From Streptomyces huasconensis (GTDB taxonomy: Bacteria; Actinomycetota; Actinomycetes; Streptomycetales; Streptomycetaceae): DNA of 61,824 nt. The DNA lies in the NCBI GenBank assembly GCA_004010275.1, contig RBWT01000018.1, forward strand, positions 1-61,824. Reading direction: 5' to 3'. Below are positions 59,504-61,824 of the stretch, one piece after another. Each line of letters opens with the position of its first letter. The stretch's first letter is position 1. The notes below the pieces were generated by a model. It searched no databases and was not told the DNA's origin. It saw only the letters and a program-made list of their open reading frames with translations. Position numbers and translations under genes: made by a program.

Positions 59504-59986
59504 TCAGCCCCAGAAGACCGCCCCGAGCCACGCCCCCAGGATCAGCAGGCACGCGAACAGCTCCGTCAGCACGCTGGTCCCGCCCATCCGCATCGCCGTC
59601 CGCGTCGCCGCCACCGCCTCGCCGTGGCCGCCGAGCCGCAGCCGCTCCCCGGTGTAGATCCCGCCGACGAAGCCCGGGATCGCGCCGATCACCGGCACCA
59701 CGCAGAAGCCCAGCAGCGCCCCGGCGCCCGCGAAGACGGCCATCCGCCGCGTGGCGCCGCTCTGCCGCAGCCTGCGGGGCGGCAGCTGCCAGCGCACGGC
59801 CTGGGCCGCGAGCAGGACGACGAACGCGCCGACGAGCAGACCCCAGGCGAGGCCGTTCGGATCGTGCAGCGCCCACCACAGGACGGCGGCCCACACCAGC
59901 CACGGCCCCGGGACTCCGGGCACCAGCACTCCGCACAGGCCGAGCAGCATGACGACGCCGACCAGCAGGAGTTCCCACGCTCCCAT
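59504..59986 (-). CDS. DUF456 membrane protein
   Basis: 160 aa, intact. Hydrophobic segments MGAWELLLVGVVMLLGLCGV, WLVWAAVLWWALHD, WGLLVGAFVVLLAAQAV, MAVFAGAGALLGFCVVPVIG and SVLTELFACLLILGAWLGAV. The Gly/Pro-rich loop VLVPGVPGPWLVWAA and the GAIPGFVGGIYTGERLRLGG turn are DUF456 hallmarks. Function unknown. Start ATG 59986. Same strand as, and 40 bp before, the PPOX gene, so cotranscription is possible. Confidence 0.88.
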   Translation of the reverse strand: MGAWELLLVGVVMLLGLCGVLVPGVPGPWLVWAAVLWWALHDPNGLAWGLLVGAFVVLLAAQAVRWQLPPRRLRQSGATRRMAVFAGAGALLGFCVVPVIGAIPGFVGGIYTGERLRLGGHGEAVAATRTAMRMGGTSVLTELFACLLILGAWLGAVFWG

Positions 59987-60027
59987 CTGCCCAGAGTGCA
60001 GCAGATCCGGCGAAGGCGCAGGTCAGA

Positions 60028-61032
60028 TCAGCCCTGGGAGGTACGGGGGCGGCGCGCCACCCAGCCCCGCTCGTACGCGTGCCAGCCCAGCTGGAGCCGC
60101 GTCGTCACGCCGGTCAGCTCCATCAGCCGCTTCACCCGGCGCTGCACCGTGCGCAGCCCGAGGTCGAGCTGTTTGGCGGCGCTCGCGTCGGTCAGCCCCG
60201 CGAGGAGCAGCGAGAGGATCTCCAGATCCGTGCCGTCCGGACGCTCGGGGGCGTCCTCGCGGACCGTGCCGCCGTCCGCCCCGAGGCGCAGCGGCAGCGC
60301 CTCCCGCCAGACCGCCTCGAAGAGCCCCGTCAGCGAGGCGAGCAGCCCGCTGGCGTGCACGACGAGGGCGGCGGGCTCGGCGGTCCGCGAGGTGAGCGGC
60401 ACCATGGCGAGCGAACCGTCGGCGATGACCAGCTTGGCCGGGACGCGGTCGACGACCCGCACCTGTTCGCCGCGGCCGATCGCCGCCGCCAGCTCCACCA
60501 GGCCGGTGGGCAGGTCGAGGACGGCGCGCTCGACCACCACGCGGCAGCGGACGCCACGGCCCGCGGCCTGCTCCTCGGCGCTGTTCACCATGCCGGTGAC
60601 CGCGCCGGGGCTGCCGGTCACCAGCGCGCAGACGTCGCGCCTCGCGCCCAGCCGCAGCTGGAGGAAGCGCTGCGAGACGGCGGCCGCTCCGGTGACCACC
60701 TCGACCAGGTCGTGGACGGCGGGCTCGGCTGCCTGCGCGCGGTACTCCTCGGCGAGCAGGGCCGCCGCCAGCTCCGCCTTCTCCAGCTCGTGCCGCTGCC
60801 GGGTGAGCAGCGCGCCGAGCGCGAGCCAGGGCGGCGCGGCCACCCAGCGGCCCGCCCTGCCGGAGGCCCGCGCGGCCAGGCCGTGCCGCTCCAGGCGGCG
60901 CAGTGTCCGTACGGTCTCGGGCTCGCCGAGCGTGAGCCTGCGGGCGAGATCGGAGACGTCGGCGGCGCCCACCGACACCAGCGCCCGGTAAGCGGCCTCG
61001 TGCGTCTCGTCCAGACCTATCGCTGCCAGCAT
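60028..61032 (-). CDS. TrmB/LuxR-type HTH regulator
   Basis: 334 aa. An N-terminal TrmB-like winged helix (GLDETHEAAYRALVSVGAAD, then LARRLTLGEPETVRTLRRLE) is followed by a phospholipase-D-like sensor region (CRVVVERAVLDLPTGLVELA). A C-terminal LuxR-type HTH follows (LEILSLLLAGLTDASAAKQL, then LRTVQRRVKRLMELTG). This two-HTH layout is common in Streptomyces regulators near secondary metabolism, but no cluster is visible. ATG 61032 is chosen because GAGGAGGG lies about 10 nt upstream. Confidence 0.88.
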   Translation of the reverse strand: MLAAIGLDETHEAAYRALVSVGAADVSDLARRLTLGEPETVRTLRRLERHGLAARASGRAGRWVAAPPWLALGALLTRQRHELEKAELAAALLAEEYRAQAAEPAVHDLVEVVTGAAAVSQRFLQLRLGARRDVCALVTGSPGAVTGMVNSAEEQAAGRGVRCRVVVERAVLDLPTGLVELAAAIGRGEQVRVVDRVPAKLVIADGSLAMVPLTSRTAEPAALVVHASGLLASLTGLFEAVWREALPLRLGADGGTVREDAPERPDGTDLEILSLLLAGLTDASAAKQLDLGLRTVQRRVKRLMELTGVTTRLQLGWHAYERGWVARRPRTSQG

Positions 61033-61199
61033 GCGGCGACGCCCTCCTCGAAGCTCCGTTGCGACGGTGCGTGAAGCGCCGCCCCGACGGCGCCGTGGCG
61101 GGAAACAGCCACGGCGCGAACCCGCCCCGGACATCATTCCCGTACCGCCCTCCCCGATGACAAGGTCACGCCGCGCGGCGGATTGAACTCGGCGCCACG

Positions 61200-61430
61200 G
61201 GGCACGCGGGCTACAGGCCGGGTGCACTCACCGAGGTGACGTTGTCGTACTCCTACGACGAGGGCGACACAGGAAGGCGGCGACGACCGCCGAGCACGCC
61301 GGCAGGTGGAGCGCGACCGTGGACCACGCGGGCGCCTCCGGCGAACAGGTCTCGCTGAAGGCACGCCTGACGGACGCTCACGGCAACTCCGTCCCTCAGA
61401 CCGTGGCCCGCGCCTATGACATGCGCCGGC
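61200..61430 (+). pseudogene. Relic of an S8 subtilase C-terminal domain
   Basis: Two frame pieces read GYRPGALTEVTLSYSYDEG and, after one lost base near 61272, AEHAGRWSATVDHAGASGEQ, then VSLKARLTDAHGNSVPQTVA and RAYDMR. This resembles the terminal beta-domain of large streptomycete subtilases (strands with YDDG.TW and SLRA...D..GN...QT). No start, signal peptide or catalytic domain exists upstream; the regulator promoter lies there. No stop follows the conserved end directly. The match is by recall of the family pattern. Confidence 0.45.
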
Positions 61431-61439
61431 CACACAGAC

Positions 61440-61483
61440 GCCGCCGGGCGGTCCTCCTGTGGGGGGTGGGCCCGCCCGGCGGC
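61440..61483. terminator. 12-bp-stem hairpin after the subtilase relic
   Basis: GCCGCCGGGCGG (61440-61451) and CCGCCCGGCGGC (61472-61483) are perfect arms around a 20-nt loop, followed by CCCTTTC. Its place fits the end of the former subtilase gene. Confidence 0.65.
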
Positions 61484-61558
61484 CCCTTTCGTCGCCATGA
61501 CCGCCGAAATCTCCGGATGCCCCGTTTTCGTACGGCCCCCGCGGTGGAAAATAGGGGC

Positions 61559-61824
61559 ATGAGCCAGCAGGGGGAGAGGCGCACCGGCCGCGACGACGAC
61601 TGGTGGGGGCAGCTGTACGACGACGCCACACAGGACACGGGCCCGACACCCGCACCGGACACCCTCGACGACAGATTCGCCTCGGCGGCGGACGCGGTGA
61701 GCGAGGAACGCCAGCCCCTGCGCCCTGAACACCCGCCCCCGGCCCCAGAGTTCACCCCGGACCCTCCAAAGACGCCGCCCCGCCCAGAACGCCGCCCCGG
61801 CCGACGCGCCACCCCCCGGCGAAC
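61559..61824 (+). CDS. Hypothetical Pro-rich protein, N-terminal part (partial)
   Basis: ATG 61559 follows TAGGGGC and the frame stays open to the end of the window (88 codons). It begins MSQQGERRTGRDDDWWGQLY, then DDATQDTGPTPAPDTLDDRF, then an acidic and Pro-rich stretch (LRPEHPPPAPEFTPDPPKTP) and a basic RPERRPGRRATPRR. Such an N-terminus, disordered then basic, often precedes a transmembrane helix in Streptomyces membrane proteins. Function unknown. Confidence 0.7.
   Translation, partial: MSQQGERRTGRDDDWWGQLYDDATQDTGPTPAPDTLDDRFASAADAVSEERQPLRPEHPPPAPEFTPDPPKTPPRPERRPGRRATPRR

Larger units (their letters stand above)
61033..61558. other. 526-bp region without an intact gene
   Basis: It holds the upstream region of the HTH regulator, then a degraded piece of a secreted subtilase (61200-61430), a terminator-like hairpin (61440-61483) and the promoter region of the last gene. 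Nothing else is supported. Confidence 0.6.

Overview
The window looks like chromosomal DNA of a Streptomyces. G+C is very high, with strong third-position G/C bias. Many families are characteristic of the genus: SAV2148 HEPN protein, SCO6745 family, the tyramine oxidase subunit pair, DUF1707-FHA, and a CYP105-like P450 with a 3Fe-4S ferredoxin. The sulfur assimilation operon has the usual Streptomyces order. No prophage, integrative element, CRISPR array, rRNA or tRNA was seen.

Layout. 1-3.7 kb: end of a LysR regulator, a PDZ membrane protein, an M24 peptidase, an aldo/keto reductase. 3.8-12.4 kb: trehalose/glycogen block (treZ, treY, glgX) with an FHA protein and an MFS exporter between. 12.6-14.8 kb: secreted tyramine oxidase subunit-B-like protein and a short copper amine oxidase with a WYEY cofactor motif. 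14.9-17.8 kb: HEPN protein, DEDDh exonuclease, APH-like kinase. 18.0-21.1 kb: sugar ABC transporter (two permeases, lipoprotein; no ATPase). 21.1-24.5 kb: a 9-bp tandem repeat, a membrane protein divergent from a MarR regulator, and an OleD-type macrolide glycosyltransferase with a probably leaderless promoter. 24.8-29.9 kb: CDP-alcohol phosphatidyltransferase, secreted subtilisin, small housekeeping genes. 29.9-39.6 kb (minus strand): one sulfur operon. It runs Cys-type leader peptide - sulfite reductase - 59-aa zinc ribbon - cysH - cysC - cysD - cysN - possible 34-aa ORF - sulfonate ABC transporter (A, B, C) - siroheme chelatase. 39.7-46.1 kb: GNAT, GAF regulator, AidB-like acyl-CoA dehydrogenase, YihY/BrkB membrane protein, AraC regulator, VOC protein. 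46.2-53.7 kb: lacZ, a PNPOx-like protein, a small membrane protein, a Tat-exported family 8 polysaccharide lyase, a membrane protein. 53.8-61.8 kb: ferredoxin/P450, GNAT, rsgA, an Ada-AlkA fusion, F420-type oxidoreductase, DUF456 protein, TrmB/LuxR-type regulator, a subtilase relic, and the start of one more gene.

How genes work together. TreY and TreZ convert maltodextrin ends to trehalose, and GlgX debranches glycogen to supply them. In the sulfur operon CysD/N activates sulfate, CysC phosphorylates APS, CysH reduces to sulfite, and sulfite reductase makes sulfide using siroheme from the chelatase. The transporter brings in organosulfur, and the leader peptide probably senses cysteine.

Quality warning. 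About 20 genes carry reading-frame breaks, roughly 40 in all. Almost all are explained by loss of one G/C base or a CG pair, and one by an extra G in a G run. I read these as consensus errors in a draft assembly, not as pseudogenes. Genes are annotated across the breaks, and their stated lengths are approximate.
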